Source: Oenanthe sinensis (Eukaryota > Streptophyta > Magnoliopsida > Apiales > Apiaceae). From it: DNA of 64,000 nucleotides. This document shows, one piece after another, positions 32,061-46,000 of this stretch. Each line of letters starts with the position of its first letter. The stretch's first letter is position 1. The stretch is taken from contig CM053794.1 in the NCBI GenBank assembly GCA_028671895.1, positions 22,678,501-22,742,500 of the forward strand. Reading direction: 5' to 3'. A program made the position numbers and the translations under genes. The notes under the pieces were generated by a model, which was not told where the DNA came from, searched no databases, and saw only the letters and a program-made list of their open reading frames with translations.

Positions 32061-34756
32061 ACTGGCCCAACCCAGTTATAGGTGAATTTTTTTCTGTAAT
32101 ACAAATCATGGGAAACGGAAGATGAAGTATATATTACAACTTGTTCATATTGATATGTATCTATTACAATAAATAATTTTGAGTTATTTATATTATTTTG
32201 TTATGATTATATCATCCCATCTTCATATTAAATAAAGTGAAGTGTGATGAGCAAAGAAGATTTATCGTGGTTATCAAAAAGAAGTGTGATGATATATATG
32301 TTATGCATTGTAAGAGAGAACTTTGACAGCTGATGAGGGAAGGGCTAAGAGATTCTTTTAACTGCATGGGTATGAGATCTAATCTTGCAACACAACTATA
32401 TATTAATTTGATAACATTGAATTAGTGTCCGATTTTCTTTTTAGAGATAGGACAAGCGTGTCAAGGACGTAGCTTTAGTTTGATGGGGAGCAAGTGGAGA
32501 TTTCGGAAATTCTTGATATTCTTTATGAAGACATCAGACAGTGAATTATGGTGGCAGGGCTACTGAACATCATATATTTTGTAGGAAGTTCTTCATTATT
32601 GATGCTGATTAAACATCCATTAGCTTATGTTGGGTTCTATAACTTCTTATTAGGGCGATGATTAGTAATTTGAAGCGTTTATCGATGATTAGAAAATTGT
32701 TGAGTATTGTTCTTGATGGTAGTCAAGGAAAGCTAAGACATTGAAAAAAGGCTTTACAATATATGTTTGCTGATCATAACTATGAGTGAAATATTGAAGA
32801 AGAGTTCGAAGATAAATTACAGCCGGATGTGTATTTTGTTAATTGGTATAATAAGATAACTCAGCCGGATGTGAATGATATATTGAAGCAGCAATTGAAA
32901 GAAGGATGTTTAACAGAGACCAATAATGGTTGATAAACACTCCTGATTTAGTTGAAGTACCCTATGTTATTTTCAGTTAATTGTATCTTTTTATAGTGTA
33001 TCATCTTAATTTATCACTTTTAGTCATTAATTACTCGATTGGTTTATGCTTTTATTCATCTCGTTGTATATTCTATATATAAAACAAACCAAACTAAACC
33101 AAACGTAATAGCACGGCCTTGGGAGGGTATGATATATGTAGACCTTATCTTCATTCAGGAGAATGAAAAGGCGGTTTCTAGAAAGACCTCTGGCTTACCG
33201 GACAAGTAATATATACAAAAAAAATCAAAAACAATATGTGCAAAGAAGTATATGTTTTAAATCAAATGAGATACAATACTGAAAGTGACTGTCTTGTCTA
33301 CCTCTTTTGCGCGAGAGCATCTTCCTCATTGTCTATAAATTTCAAAAAATACTATCACTACCTGAGTTGCAGAATTTATAATTATCCAGCGGAAATAGTT
33401 CTTGACACTCTATAAATATGATCATCTTCCTTTCCGCAGTTGCCTTCTTTGACTTGCAATACTCCTTCCTATTAGAAGTTTTATGGATGGAATGAAGAAA
33501 CCAAAATTATATGAAGAAAACGCAACATCCACACCTGAAGAGTAAAAAGTTTGGATCTTTTTAGAGAATGATGGCTTTCCAAACCCTTATCATCAACATA
33601 TTTTATATATAGAAACAACCCATTTATTACTCAAAAAGTATGGGGATTATGGGGGGCTCTTGGGTCATTTGGGTTGTGGAAACCTAAGAAAACTAATGGG
33701 TGAGGGGAATATATACATGTATATAAAAATAACAATACTTGCTTGTATATTATATATATTATGTAATAATGTGAGTCATCTACTTGAACCAATACATCAT
33801 TATTATTATCATCAACATATACTTGCGAGAAAAGAAGATGAGAAATTGAGTGAATATTATTTATACAAAAGTGAGGATGAGAAGTTCGTAGACCATAATG
33901 ATGTTGTCTTTTGTGCCATGAAACTATAAAGTTGTCGCTGTCCACGGGGAAGAAACATCACACGACGATGATCCCAAACATCTCTATCTGTTCATTTGAT
34001 AAATATGGGCTTAAATCCGATACGCCATTTTTAGTGGAGTATTTGTTTTTTTGGTGATACACATGATGGTATATAATGTAAATATTTTTAATTTTTTAAT
34101 GAAACATATTAATATCGTAGTATCTTATCGTTTAGTATATTGTAGAGGCAAAAAATTTATAGTCAAGTGGATTGATACGGGAACGATATATGTCAATCAT
34201 AAATAATAAATAAGTAAAGACCGTTAGGTCCAAAAGACACTGGGATGGTGACGCCCGAAGAGATTTCGACTAAGTTCGACGCTCAAATTAGTGGAATATT
34301 CAATTAAATATAAATTAAAGACAAATAAAATAGAATAAAGATAAAGAATGCAAAATGTATTGAATTAGTTGCCCTTGGCTTAACAATATATAACATGTTA
34401 TCTGAATTACTTGGTAACCACTTTAACCTTTATCATCAGATAAAGGTTATCACCTACTTGAGGCAACTCTATAGTATCTAGATATTTAAATCCTCCATGT
34501 TTATCATTTATATGTTTATATAATAAATATCAACGTTCCAGCCAACTGATTATGGTGTATGGACTTGTTGACTTATTATTCAATGAATTTTAACAGTGAC
34601 ATGGTGCACCGCATCAACAATTTAATTGCACTCATCTTTCTCTTATGAAGTGCACAATCACTTAATTACAAGACAAAGAAGCCTAATCTTTCTAAGTGTA
34701 GCTTGGTCCTAGCAAATTTCGCATGAATTCAAGGACACACTCCCATTATATAGCAC
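32061..34756. other. Gene-free spacer
   Basis: No gene is supportable. About 33100-33200 (CACGGCCTTGGGAGGGTATG, 'gtagaccttatc', 'gcggtttctagaaagacctc') resembles the body of plant tRNA-derived SINEs, but the ends are not defined. A short repeat 'ataagataactcagccggatgtgaatga' echoes 'agccggatgtgtat' around 32820-32880. Confidence 0.4.
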
Positions 34757-34880
34757 GTGAATGCCAAGCTAATATGTAAAACTGATGTCATATCAAGGTT
34801 GACAAGTAACAAATAACATATACAATGATAAAACAAGTGCTAACAGGAGCTGAGAAAATTTAACAGATGGAGCTAGTACC
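34757..34880. repeat. Block homologous to 17521-17690
   Basis: Shares 'gccaagctaata', 'aaaactgatg.catatcaa' and 'acatatac' with the block at 17.5-17.7 kb. See that entry for the possible shared-intron reading. Confidence 0.5.
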
Positions 34881-34922
34881 TGGTGCTGGTGCAGCTGTGC
34901 TTTAACCTCGGATGTAGCTATT

Positions 34923-35246
34923 ACGTGATGATAATAGGAACCCTCACTTTTCCTAAAATAAAATGCAAAGCTGGATTTAATTATGTAGAACATCATAAGC
35001 TCATACAAGCGTGGTGATAATAGGAACCCTCACTTTCTTTAAAATAAAATGTAAAGCTGGATTTAATTATGTTGAACATCATAAACTCATACAAGCATGG
35101 TGATAATATGAACCCTCATTTTCACTAAAATAAAATGCAAAGCTGGATTTAATTATGTAGAACATCATAAACTCATACAAGCGCGGAGATAATAGGAACC
35201 CTCACTTTCCTTAAAATAAAATGCAAAACTGGATTTAATTATGTGA
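34923..35246 (+). repeat. Four tandem copies of an 85-bp repeat
   Basis: The unit runs 'gtgataataggaaccctcac', 'aaaataaaatgcaaagctgg', 'atttaattatgtagaacatc', 'ataagctcatacaagc'. Copies start near 34927, 35012, 35098 and 35184; the last is cut short. Related units occur at 17143-17275. Confidence 0.9.
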
Positions 35247-37052
35247 ACAATACTATCGATACTTAAAAAGGAAACCAAGTAAATTTAGATTGTAACTACT
35301 TCGTTATATTACTCCTTCGTTACATAAAGTTCAGTTTAACAGAAAATTATATGGATAACCTGTTATAAATATAAAAGATAATACAGTAGTAGATATTTAG
35401 TGACTAAATTACATGCTCTGTTAATGATTCGGTATTCAAAAATGAAATAAAATTATTTTTTTTATTAAAAAGTCAAAATAATTACACATAAAATTGTACA
35501 AAATAAGAGAGTGTAAATATAATTTAACAGTTAATAAAATATGAATTTATGAAACTTCCCCTCAATAAAAATTGCTATAATATTCACATGCTCAAATTGA
35601 CTGTTACACTAACATTAGTTTTCCATCATTTTCCCCCATTAATTTATGACTCCATATATTTGACCTCTTTTAAAGAATCACGCAAATTATTATTACCATG
35701 ATTATTTAACAAAAATATTATATTTATAATTTATAAGTCGACGAGATATGGAGCCCGCAAGAAATACAACGATTTGAAGCATAGAATTGAACATTAACTA
35801 AGAAAAAAGAAAAAGTATATTACAAAATAAAAAATGAGTACCACACCACTTTAACTAATAACACAAAGTATATTGTATTTTGTTTAGTGAAAAATAGAAA
35901 ATTATTACTTAATATAAGAAAATAAAATTAAGCATTTAATATATTAACTATATTCACAACATGTTAGAGATTAGATTTTACCTAAAGTTTGTGGAGTACT
36001 AATGTTGTTTCTGAATATCATGGTAATTTGATTTTTGTGCATACGAAACATATGTCAGAAATGTTTTCAAATAAATGTATTAATTTACAATATTATTTAA
36101 AATAATATCTTAAAATTAGTCAAATATTTTTTGAATGCAAATTAACTTCATTAAGAGCAATCGCTCAGCAGAATATCTGAAATGCGCAAATCGATTGGCA
36201 GACCGTTTAACAAAATGCAATGACACATTACTTAAAGAACCTAGCAGCATCTTACAATCTTCTATTACTAATCCAATATTGCCTACCCTAGAGTCTACCC
36301 GAATGGGTGTTGAGTGTACTCTAGAGTCTACATTCTTTATTAATTTTTCATCTCAGTGACAATATCATTTTGCAGAACAGAAGCCTATACAAAATTTAGA
36401 AGTGATGGTTTTGTAAGGAAGTGAGGCATATGAATAATTGCTTGTAGTTGTAATAACTATAAGAACTAAGGAAATCTAGTGAAATTGTGTTTGAGAACAT
36501 GTATTTCATATCAAATGACCAATTTCAAATAACATGCCATTTGATCAAATCTAGAATTTTAGATGAAATCCAAGCTTCCAAAATACAAGCCATAAAGAGA
36601 TTTTCGATGCCTGAACACAGTGGTTTGAACTCTTAGATATTATATACTCGAATCGAACCAATAAAAAATACACGCACTATACATCGGGCAACTCATTGTT
36701 GCGAGGGAAAACAAATAGCAGAACCCCACAGCTAAACCAAATTAGGATGGTACATGTATATTCAACATACATTTAGATGCTTAAACTATTAACACTGGTA
36801 ATAGCCCAGTGTGCTGCTTCTTTTAGAGAGAATCTCAACGCACAACAGTGTCTTCAAACTACTAATGTTCTGCAGATACACCAAAAAAATCTGTTAAATA
36901 ATCTTTTCTCAATAACCCTTAATAAAAGCAAAGATGCAAACATTGAACGACAAAAAATTTAACATACATGTACAGAGGTATACAAACAACACTGCGGTGA
37001 TTCATCCTACTTTAGAGTGTTCTAATGCCAAAATCTCTATCCAGGGTAAGGT
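35247..37052. other. Gene-free spacer downstream of the IREH1-type gene
   Basis: AT-rich DNA plus the probable 3' UTR of the kinase gene next to 37053. The short frame at 36135-36359 contains NRLADRL, faintly like the end of a LINE RNase H domain, but this is too little to annotate. Confidence 0.45.
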
Positions 37053-40000
37053 TTATGTATTAGGAGTCGTGGGTGGATCTTCTTTCCAACCTTTTGTAAG
37101 AAGATCATAGTTGATTGATGCAAGTTCGGACAGATTCTGTAAATAGGTTAAACACAAAAGTAAGCAACAACTTTAATGAGGATAACTATCCAAATACCAT
37201 CTGCACCTGCACAGTGATATCAATGACAGATGCCAACATATTTAATGGGATGCAATACTGTTTGAAAGTTTGTACCAGTGGAATGAGATATACCTTAAAA
37301 GAAAAATTACTGAAGGAGTAATTGACCGAGGAGCCCGACTCAAACTCAGCTCGACCAGCAAATTCATCCCCCTGTTCGTAATAATATACACCACATAATT
37401 AAATTCAATAAAAAACAATAATCAAAAAAATGGTTAAATCTGAACATTAGCTTTGGTCACTTAAAAGCCTACCACTTCATCATGGCGATTACTATGACAA
37501 CTACTGCTACCACTTATGCTACCATTATCACTAGAATTATCAAACTCGCTGCCAGCATAAACATGTTCATCTGAAGGATTCCAGGAAAAGCGACTTGTGA
37601 AGTAGCTAGTGTCCATTGGACTCTCTGATGCAGGAACAAACGCAGCCTGTAAAAAAGCAACTTGCAATATCAATCCAGACATTTAATGTCTAACCATATC
37701 ACATATTAAGTAGCAAAGACGGTCACACCTTCTGCCTGGCAAGTGTGTCCCAATTGATATCTCTGAAAAAAGGATGCTGCTTCACCTGTATAATAAGCAT
37801 ACAAATTATTGGCGTGGCAGGTTTACAGAATATAATGATATAAACATATTTCAATAGATGACATTTATACCTCTGATGCTCCTCCAGCTCCAAGCCTCTG
37901 ATTAGGATCTTCTGTCAACAACCTAGAAGCAGTTCAATGTAAGCTTCATATATACACACACACACACACACACATACACTATATTATTATAACCGAATAT
38001 AAGGATAATTCGTAGTCGATTGGTAGTACGTAATATGGGTTATAGTATTCCCTCTGTCCCAAAATATTTGTCACTTATTTTAAGATGCATATAGAAGATA
38101 GTTCCACAACTTATTTTTAAATTTTGCCTCAATAAAAATTTAATATTTAAATATTTATTTAGAAAAATAAATTTAAAAAATAATTAATGGAACTATCTTT
38201 TATATGCATCTTAAAATAAATGAAAAAAGTTGAAGTGAAATATTTTGGGACGGAGAAAGTACATTATATAAGGCCCATTAGAGAACACGATTAAACCAGC
38301 CCATAATTTTCAAACACACTCCTACCACTTCTATAATTTTATTACTCAGCTTCACTTCTAATACTACAACTTCTATAGTTTCAAGTAAATGAAAATTCTA
38401 CACAGCTCTAAACAAACACACAGACATTTAAATTATTTTGTCTTTATTAAATATTATAAAATATCAAAATATTCTTTTAATCAAATGAGATATTCCTTTA
38501 ACAGGTATTTCAGCTTTAATTTCCGGTTAACCTAATAATTAATAAATTAATATATATTATATTAATACTATATTTTAAATAAATCATATTATTTTTTACT
38601 TAATATCTACATACAAACTTCTAAAATTTATCTTTATTATAATAGAATTCTATTTTTATTAGTCTTCGTCCCATTTTATTTGAGCTACTTCTTTTTGCAC
38701 GCATTTCAATATGCTCGGCAGAGGTGCATGTAAATAATAACTTTTCAATTTTTTCATTCTAGATAAACTTTAAACTTTATATTTTTATACAAAACAAAAA
38801 ATATTTTTAATTTCTTTTAGTATTCGGGCATGTGTCTTGCCCGGGTTCCAACAAATCTAACACCTGTTAAAATTGTACTTAACATTGATAATGGTAATTT
38901 TAAAAAATAAATATATTTAACATATAGAAATTTTAAATATTATATAATCTCAAAAAATAAAAAAATATTTATTAATAATTTAATAATAAAAATACTTCAA
39001 ATTTTTATAGGATCTAGACCCATGTCTTGCACGGGTTCATGAATAGTCTAAAGCCCTAAAAATTGTAGTTATTATTGACCATAGTAATTAAAAAAATAGA
39101 TAAAATAAATTCAACAACAATTACATACCATCAAAAATAGCTAAATCATATACTCTTTTGTCCCATAATTATAGTCTTACTTGACTTTTCAAAGGTCAAA
39201 TTGATCGATTTTGACCAACATATTATATATTATATATATATATTTTTTTAAAAATATTATCAAAAACTTTGATTAATCTATTTCCAGAAACAATTTATAA
39301 ATTGGTAAAATTGTAAATGTATCTTTTAAATAATGAGTCAAAGTTAGATTAATTTAACTTTTGAATGTGACTAAAATTATGGGATGGAGGAAGTACAAGG
39401 TATTAATAAATGTTTAAGCCATTCGAATTTAGAATATTGTTAAACACAATATATTTAGTTATTCACTAACGAACGTGTGAATTATCTGGCCCGTGCTTCG
39501 CGTGGGTTACAAACTTGTGTGTTTGTGTGTGTAAATGCGTGGGTTGGTGCATAACTATTTTATTCTTACTTCTCATGCCAATTCTTTTCTATTTCAAGCT
39601 ACCAGTAACAAAATAACTATTCTTTAGCTAATAAAGTGTATATTAAACTGTAGGCACAGAGGACATGTTTGATATATGAGTGTCATTTTCTTTGTGTTTA
39701 GCTGCTTATCTTGATGCAAATATTTAAAACCTGAAAGAAGTTGAGATGTGATAAATATTTTGAGGGCTTTCTTGTCTGTAAGGATTTAAAATTCGCGAGT
39801 TCACAGTCCAAAAGCCTAAGTTATTATATATGGATCTTCTTTCAATAACCTAAACACAGTAGATGGTAAGCTATGACAAAATATACCTGAAGTAAATGCA
39901 TATGTCAGTAGCTATGCGCATGATAAATTATATATCATTTTCCCCCGTTCTTTTTCTATCATTACTAATTACAACAGAACTATTGTCCAACTAATGAGTC

Positions 40001-43000
40001 AATGGATGCAGTAGTAGGCAGGTTTGGTATACGAGCACTCGAGCTTATTGACAAGTATTTGGAGTTAGCAGGTTCATAGTCTGGATTCTGGAACCTTTAG
40101 TTGATATAGCAGTAACTTCATGAAATGAACATGCCCAGATAAGTAGAAAGTATAAGTTGCTTTGTATTTTTTATTTCAACAGTAACAGAATTTCTTATCT
40201 ATGATTACGATGATTATACATATATTTGAACACTAATCCAATATAATTAGATCGCTATACATTTAAATTTAGAAAGCCAACAGTGTGTTTTTAATATCAT
40301 GCTCAGTATTTACAATTTATAAATAGATCAGGCAAACATTTGACAGTCAAAAAACACTTAGACTTTTATGCTATCTTTGGTTGGATGGAATGAAATTGTG
40401 AACGAATGGTATGAAATATATACATAATTTATGAACTAAATGCATGAATACGTTTTCACTCCATTCTATAATACAAAGTCTAGAATTCAATCCCACCATT
40501 TGTAAGAGCAGTCCAATGTGTAGCTATATTTAGTTGTATAGCTATAATATAGAACCAAAATAACAAAAACCTACTCCAATGCATAGCCATTCTTGGTTGG
40601 ATAAATGCATAAATGGATACTTGGTTGTATATTTAGAACCAAAGATGGCAATAGCCATCCTTGACACATCATTAATAAAACTAGAAATGGAGTGCAAGTT
40701 GATCCACTTTAAATAAAATTGAAAGAGTTAGATAAAATGTTAATTAAATTTGGAATTGGTTCCAATTTGCAACTACCATTGGAGTGCAAGTTCCATTTTA
40801 GCACCAAAAAAACACTTTTTGGTTCCAAATTATAGCAATGACTATAACCATTTTGCGTTTAGCATTGGACTTGCTCTAAAGGAATGGTCATTCCTATCTC
40901 CTACTCATATCATTCACATGAGAAAACGGTTGCAAAAGGCAACAAGATATTTTCATTAAACAATGAATGTAAATTGTAAACCTAATAGTCTGAAAGCTTT
41001 TCTTACCGATCAACCAGATCCGCTGCTTCTGGGCTCATTTCTTCAGGAACTTGAGGCCAAGGTATGTTCCGATTGAGAATGTTATCAAATATTATCTGAG
41101 TAAAAAATCATGTTCATGAAAGACTTGTGATGCTTATAAAACCCCTATAAACATTATGATGAAAGTAAACAGAACAATAGAATCCCAGGTGACATAAACA
41201 ATCAAGTGTATATCTCTTCAAGTAAACTATATAGTTATGCTGTTTCATTCATATATCTCCGAGAATTGTTTTCTAAATTATACACATATACGATGAATCG
41301 TGGTTTCGCAGAAAAGATAAGTAATGTCCCACTTCAACAAGGCAAGGCCAATATTTCTATTTCTCATTTTCTTACTCTCTTTCTCCTAACACCTAAGAAG
41401 TTAGCAGTGCATAAAATGTAAAAAGAAATTTCAAGTAAACGAGAGAAAGCCCATTAAAATGTTAAAGTATTTACCTGAGGATGCTCTGCATTGAAAGGTG
41501 GAATGCCAACGATCAGCTCAAAAAGAATAACACCAACAGACCACCAATCAGCACTTGTGCCTACACAAAAGATATATCTACACAACATGAAGAACTCAAT
41601 TAAGGAATAATAGCCCAAGATGAAAAAGGTGCAATACTTAAAAGTAATAAACGGAGTTCTAACGCTATATTCAAGTGGCATAGCAATACATTCAAAGGTT
41701 TCATGAAGGATGGCTATATATGAGAGGAGTACACACACATAGCAAGTTGTCTTGATAACACAATTACATATATATAATTTTTTTCTTAAATTTAGACTTA
41801 TAACGTAACAGTTCAGTAAAAATTTGACAAATAATCACTAGGGAACTCAAAAGGCCCAGAGAAATTAAGGAGGATCATACCACACTGCCTTTGAATAAAA
41901 GGATTTTTGTTACAGTTGAACTGCATAAGAATTTTGAATTTTATTTATTATACATACATTATCAATATTATCTTATATAAATATGATTACATTGAAAGAT
42001 ATTATTTAGGTAATTTGAATGTGTGTGTGTACCATATATATATACAATTAGGGGTGGGTTTTTCCCGCAGTGTAAATCACATCCCCTCCCCACTCCCCGT
42101 GTTAACAGGGTTGTCCCATTTGGGGAATGTTAGGACGGATTGTCCATTGTTTCGCCCCATTAAGAATTAAGAACCCTAATCTGTCTCAACTGATATTGAC
42201 ACGGCTAACAAAGCATGTATGCCCCTAGTTTCAAGCAACATAACCACCACAAACTTATACATACGTAACATACTACATGATTTAATGATTACAATCTCCA
42301 ACTGTTACCATGAAGTAAATGATGATGATTATGCATTACAGCTAATAATATAGCGGAAGTTTCACAAAAGTTTTCCTGTGATCCAAATAAAATAAAAGCC
42401 ACTAAATTTATTCTAAACCTAATGAGAAAGCGACAAACCATGTCCAGTTCCAAGAAGAATCTCAGGAGCCAGATAGTCAGGTGTACCAACAGCAGAACGT
42501 TTTGAACGCCTTTCATGTTGATGTTGTGATGCAGATAGCTGGGAGTCAACTTCTTCTAATAGTGACGCTCCACCAACTGCTGGGCCTGCTAAATCATCAG
42601 TGCTGTTGATTAGACCAACCCTTGAAAGCCCAAAGTCTGTCAACTGCCACCAAAAAGAAAGACATGGACTATATTATAAATACGAGAGTACAGATTAACC
42701 ATAAGCAAAGTTGATAACAGATGGCCTTGGATGTTGAAAGTGGAAAAGGTTCATGTTTCATAACATATAAATGGCATATTTCCCTTCAGATTAGAAGCAT
42801 AAAAAATGTTGATAACAGATGGCCTTGGATGTTGAAAGCGGAAAAGTTAATGTTTCATAATCTATATTCATGGCATATTTCCCTTCCGATTAAAAGCATA
42901 AAAGAGAAGGGGAGTCTAAATCCTTTGTTTATCCTCTAGTTGATGGGGTGTCTAAATCCTTTGTTTATCAAGTCTAAGATCTTGCGCAAGTTTCACAATA

Positions 43001-46000
43001 TAATTTCAATGATGAGACAAGCTCATCAAGGAAGAGAGTTATTGTGGCTTATAATCTATCTTATCTTGTAAGCAACTCCTATTTACATATAAAATTGCAT
43101 GTTCTGTTACTATTTTGTATGATACATGTCAAACTTAAAATGCAAGAGTACCACTAGCAAGTCAAAAAGACGGAATGACACCACTTGGAAAAGCCAAAAC
43201 AAAAAGGGTACTATTGAGAATTTCCCTATATATTATAAAGGAGAATGAACTTATTTATTTGACTATCTAGTTTAATTTAAATGCAACTCTTGAAATATAC
43301 TTATAATATTTGTCGAATCCCCCCGGCCCCGAATCCTCATATTTTTGGATTTTCCGAATTCCCTTATCCCAAACTACACACCCCAAAAATATATATAACA
43401 TGTATGTATCTTTCTTCTTGTCCCCGTATATATTATATATACCCCAAAAATATACACACAAAAGTAAAGATGATTCGAAGATAAGAGACATTTAATAAAT
43501 GAGGATGAACAAGAGTTTGAATTTGAAGAGAACACTTCAAGATGTGAAGATGATTTAGATGAGGATTTTCAAAATGAAGATGATGAATGAAGTTTTGAGA
43601 AGCTGGAACTTAGCTATGAACTTTAAATTTTGAATCTTGATGTTGGATTTTAGGATTGTTTTTGCCATAGAAGTGTGATCTAATATAGTATGAACTATAA
43701 ATTATGTTATTTTCCCCTAAAAGAGTGATTTAGTATATTATAAAGTATAATTTATGTTACTGACCTAAGTAATTTTATAAATAAACCTAGTAATATATTA
43801 TAGAATTTTTTGTGAATGTGCGCTTCGCTTTTTCTCCTCACGCCTAGGCTCCCGGGAGTTTCGCCTCGGTGAGCATAACACTTTTGACAACACTGCTACT
43901 GTCAATGAATTCACAAGTCGTGTATATTTTGCTTTTTGTAAGCATGTAACAATAACCTTTTTACAATATAGGGCCTTGTACATAAGCCAAGACCGCCAAA
44001 GGAACAGCAGAAACATGATGGACTTACCTTAAGATGACCATCATGTGCAATCAACAGGTTATCCGGCTTTAGATCACGATGAACAATGCGTAAAGAGTGT
44101 AAATATTCTAATGCAAGAACCTGTCAGTGATTAAAACTACAGTTAACATAACCAAAATTAGCACAACAGGAAACTTTATATAAACTGACATATTTACCAC
44201 TTCAGCAATATATACACGAGCAACATCCTCGTCCAAACAGCCAAGATTTCTCAATAATGAATACAGATCTCCACCATTCAAGTACTCCATTACGAGATAC
44301 AAGTTTTCACGACAAGTAAATGAATAGAAGAAGCGAACCTGATAAATTTGGCATCAATGTTAGAACATGGGCAATAATTTCAAGGTACACTTCACTTTGC
44401 TACAAGGTACACTTCAGTTTGCTACAGGAACACTGTGCTCACCACAAAAGGATTTCGAACTGCGATCAAAATATCACGTTCTGCCAAAATACTCTCAACA
44501 GCATTTTTACGGATCATGTCTGCTTTTTTAAGAACCTAAAAAATATAGCTGTTATCAATGACCAATACAATAATAGTAAATGAATAAATAATTAGATATA
44601 AAGCAAAGGACTATCTCATACAGATTTTGCATGTCGCAGTTGCAATGGGTTTGTTGGTGCTTTTGTAAGACTGCAGAGTGTACAAAAATATGCAACTGCT
44701 CTTAAATGATATGCAAATAATAAGTGAGAATGCTATTTTGAAATTTTCTCATAATGTTTGAATGCACCCACAAACAGATGTGAACACACATATTTGCTAA
44801 AATGCAATAATGCAATCTAATATTGTAATCAATCAGGATTTCCAATAACTTGACAAGTGGACCAATGATAATTAATAAGCAAAAAATATTAGTCAAACGG
44901 AACAAAATACAAAATTAGTTGCATGAGCATTAGTGAACACCCCAAAAGACCCAGAAACCTGGATGTAAAAAATTTAAAGGTAACATATGAGATGGTACAA
45001 ATGTAATAGAAGACAAAGAACAATCCAGTTATCCAAGACACTTCAAGTTTTCTGGTTAGATAAGTTGGCAAGTATAAAGGGGACTAATTGGAGTTTACGA
45101 ATGTAGCCTAGTGGAAAGGCAGTTCTCTCCCACGACCAAGGTTGTGGATTCAATTCCTCACTCCCCTCCTTCCCTACAAAAAAATAAAGGGCAACAATAG
45201 AGGCTGAATACTGATGACCTCTGTAAAATTATATTAATTTCTTTTTTCTTAAATGCCACTAACTTTTAGAAAAAATTTGTATTGGCTAATAAGTACAAAA
45301 CAAAGTGGGAACAGGAAATTCCAAGTTTCTCAAGAAGTTCCTTTTAACTTCGCAACTTGATATAAAATATTAAATTCCAATGTCAACCAAAAAAAAAAAA
45401 AATTAAACAATTAATCCATGTGACAACTTAACCTGTATTTTCTTCTTTATTCTTCATTCTTCATTCTCTTTTCTTATTTTCTTAACCCTACCTGTATCAT
45501 GTTGTTTTCTATTTAAAATTATTCTGTTTTAGTAAGTTGATCTTACCTTGTAGTAAGTTGGACAAACAGGCACTTCTGTTTTAAATTTCTGTTCCTCCTT
45601 TACTTCCTTCATTCTCTTTTCTTATTTTCTTACCCCTACCTGTATCATGTTGTTTTCTATTTATATTATTCTGTTCTAGTAAGTTGATCTTACCTTAAAG
45701 TAAGTTCAAACAGGCACTTCTGTTTAAATTTCTGGTCTTCCTTTACTTCCTCTTTCTTCTCATTTTATCAAATAGGCATACATAATTTATAATTTCATAA
45801 TTTGCAACATGGAGAAAATGTATATGATATATAATCTATCAATACATCTTATACCTATACTTTTAAACAATCACATGTATACTTCTATACTATATTAATA
45901 ACGCTGAAACACTAAAAGTTTTGGTTGGTTCGTTGGTATCTATCTATCTATCATGTCATCCTTATTAATTAAATATGAACCACGGCGCAAACTATATAGT

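Noticed and set aside
33100..33200. SINE body near 33.1 kb
   Set aside because: Resembles the internal part of plant SINEs, but has no identifiable box A/B or tail, so borders cannot be given.
33631..33945. Overlapping frames on both strands around 33.6-33.9 kb
   Set aside because: Low-complexity His/Tyr- and Asn-rich translations without start context, splice signals or homology.
36135..36359. Short frame with NRLADRL, like the end of a LINE RNase H domain
   Set aside because: Only a handful of residues match; no flanking LINE sequence is seen.
45098..45170. Possible tRNA gene
   Set aside because: Box A- and B-like motifs are present, but arms do not pair into a cloverleaf; kept as a SINE-like head.
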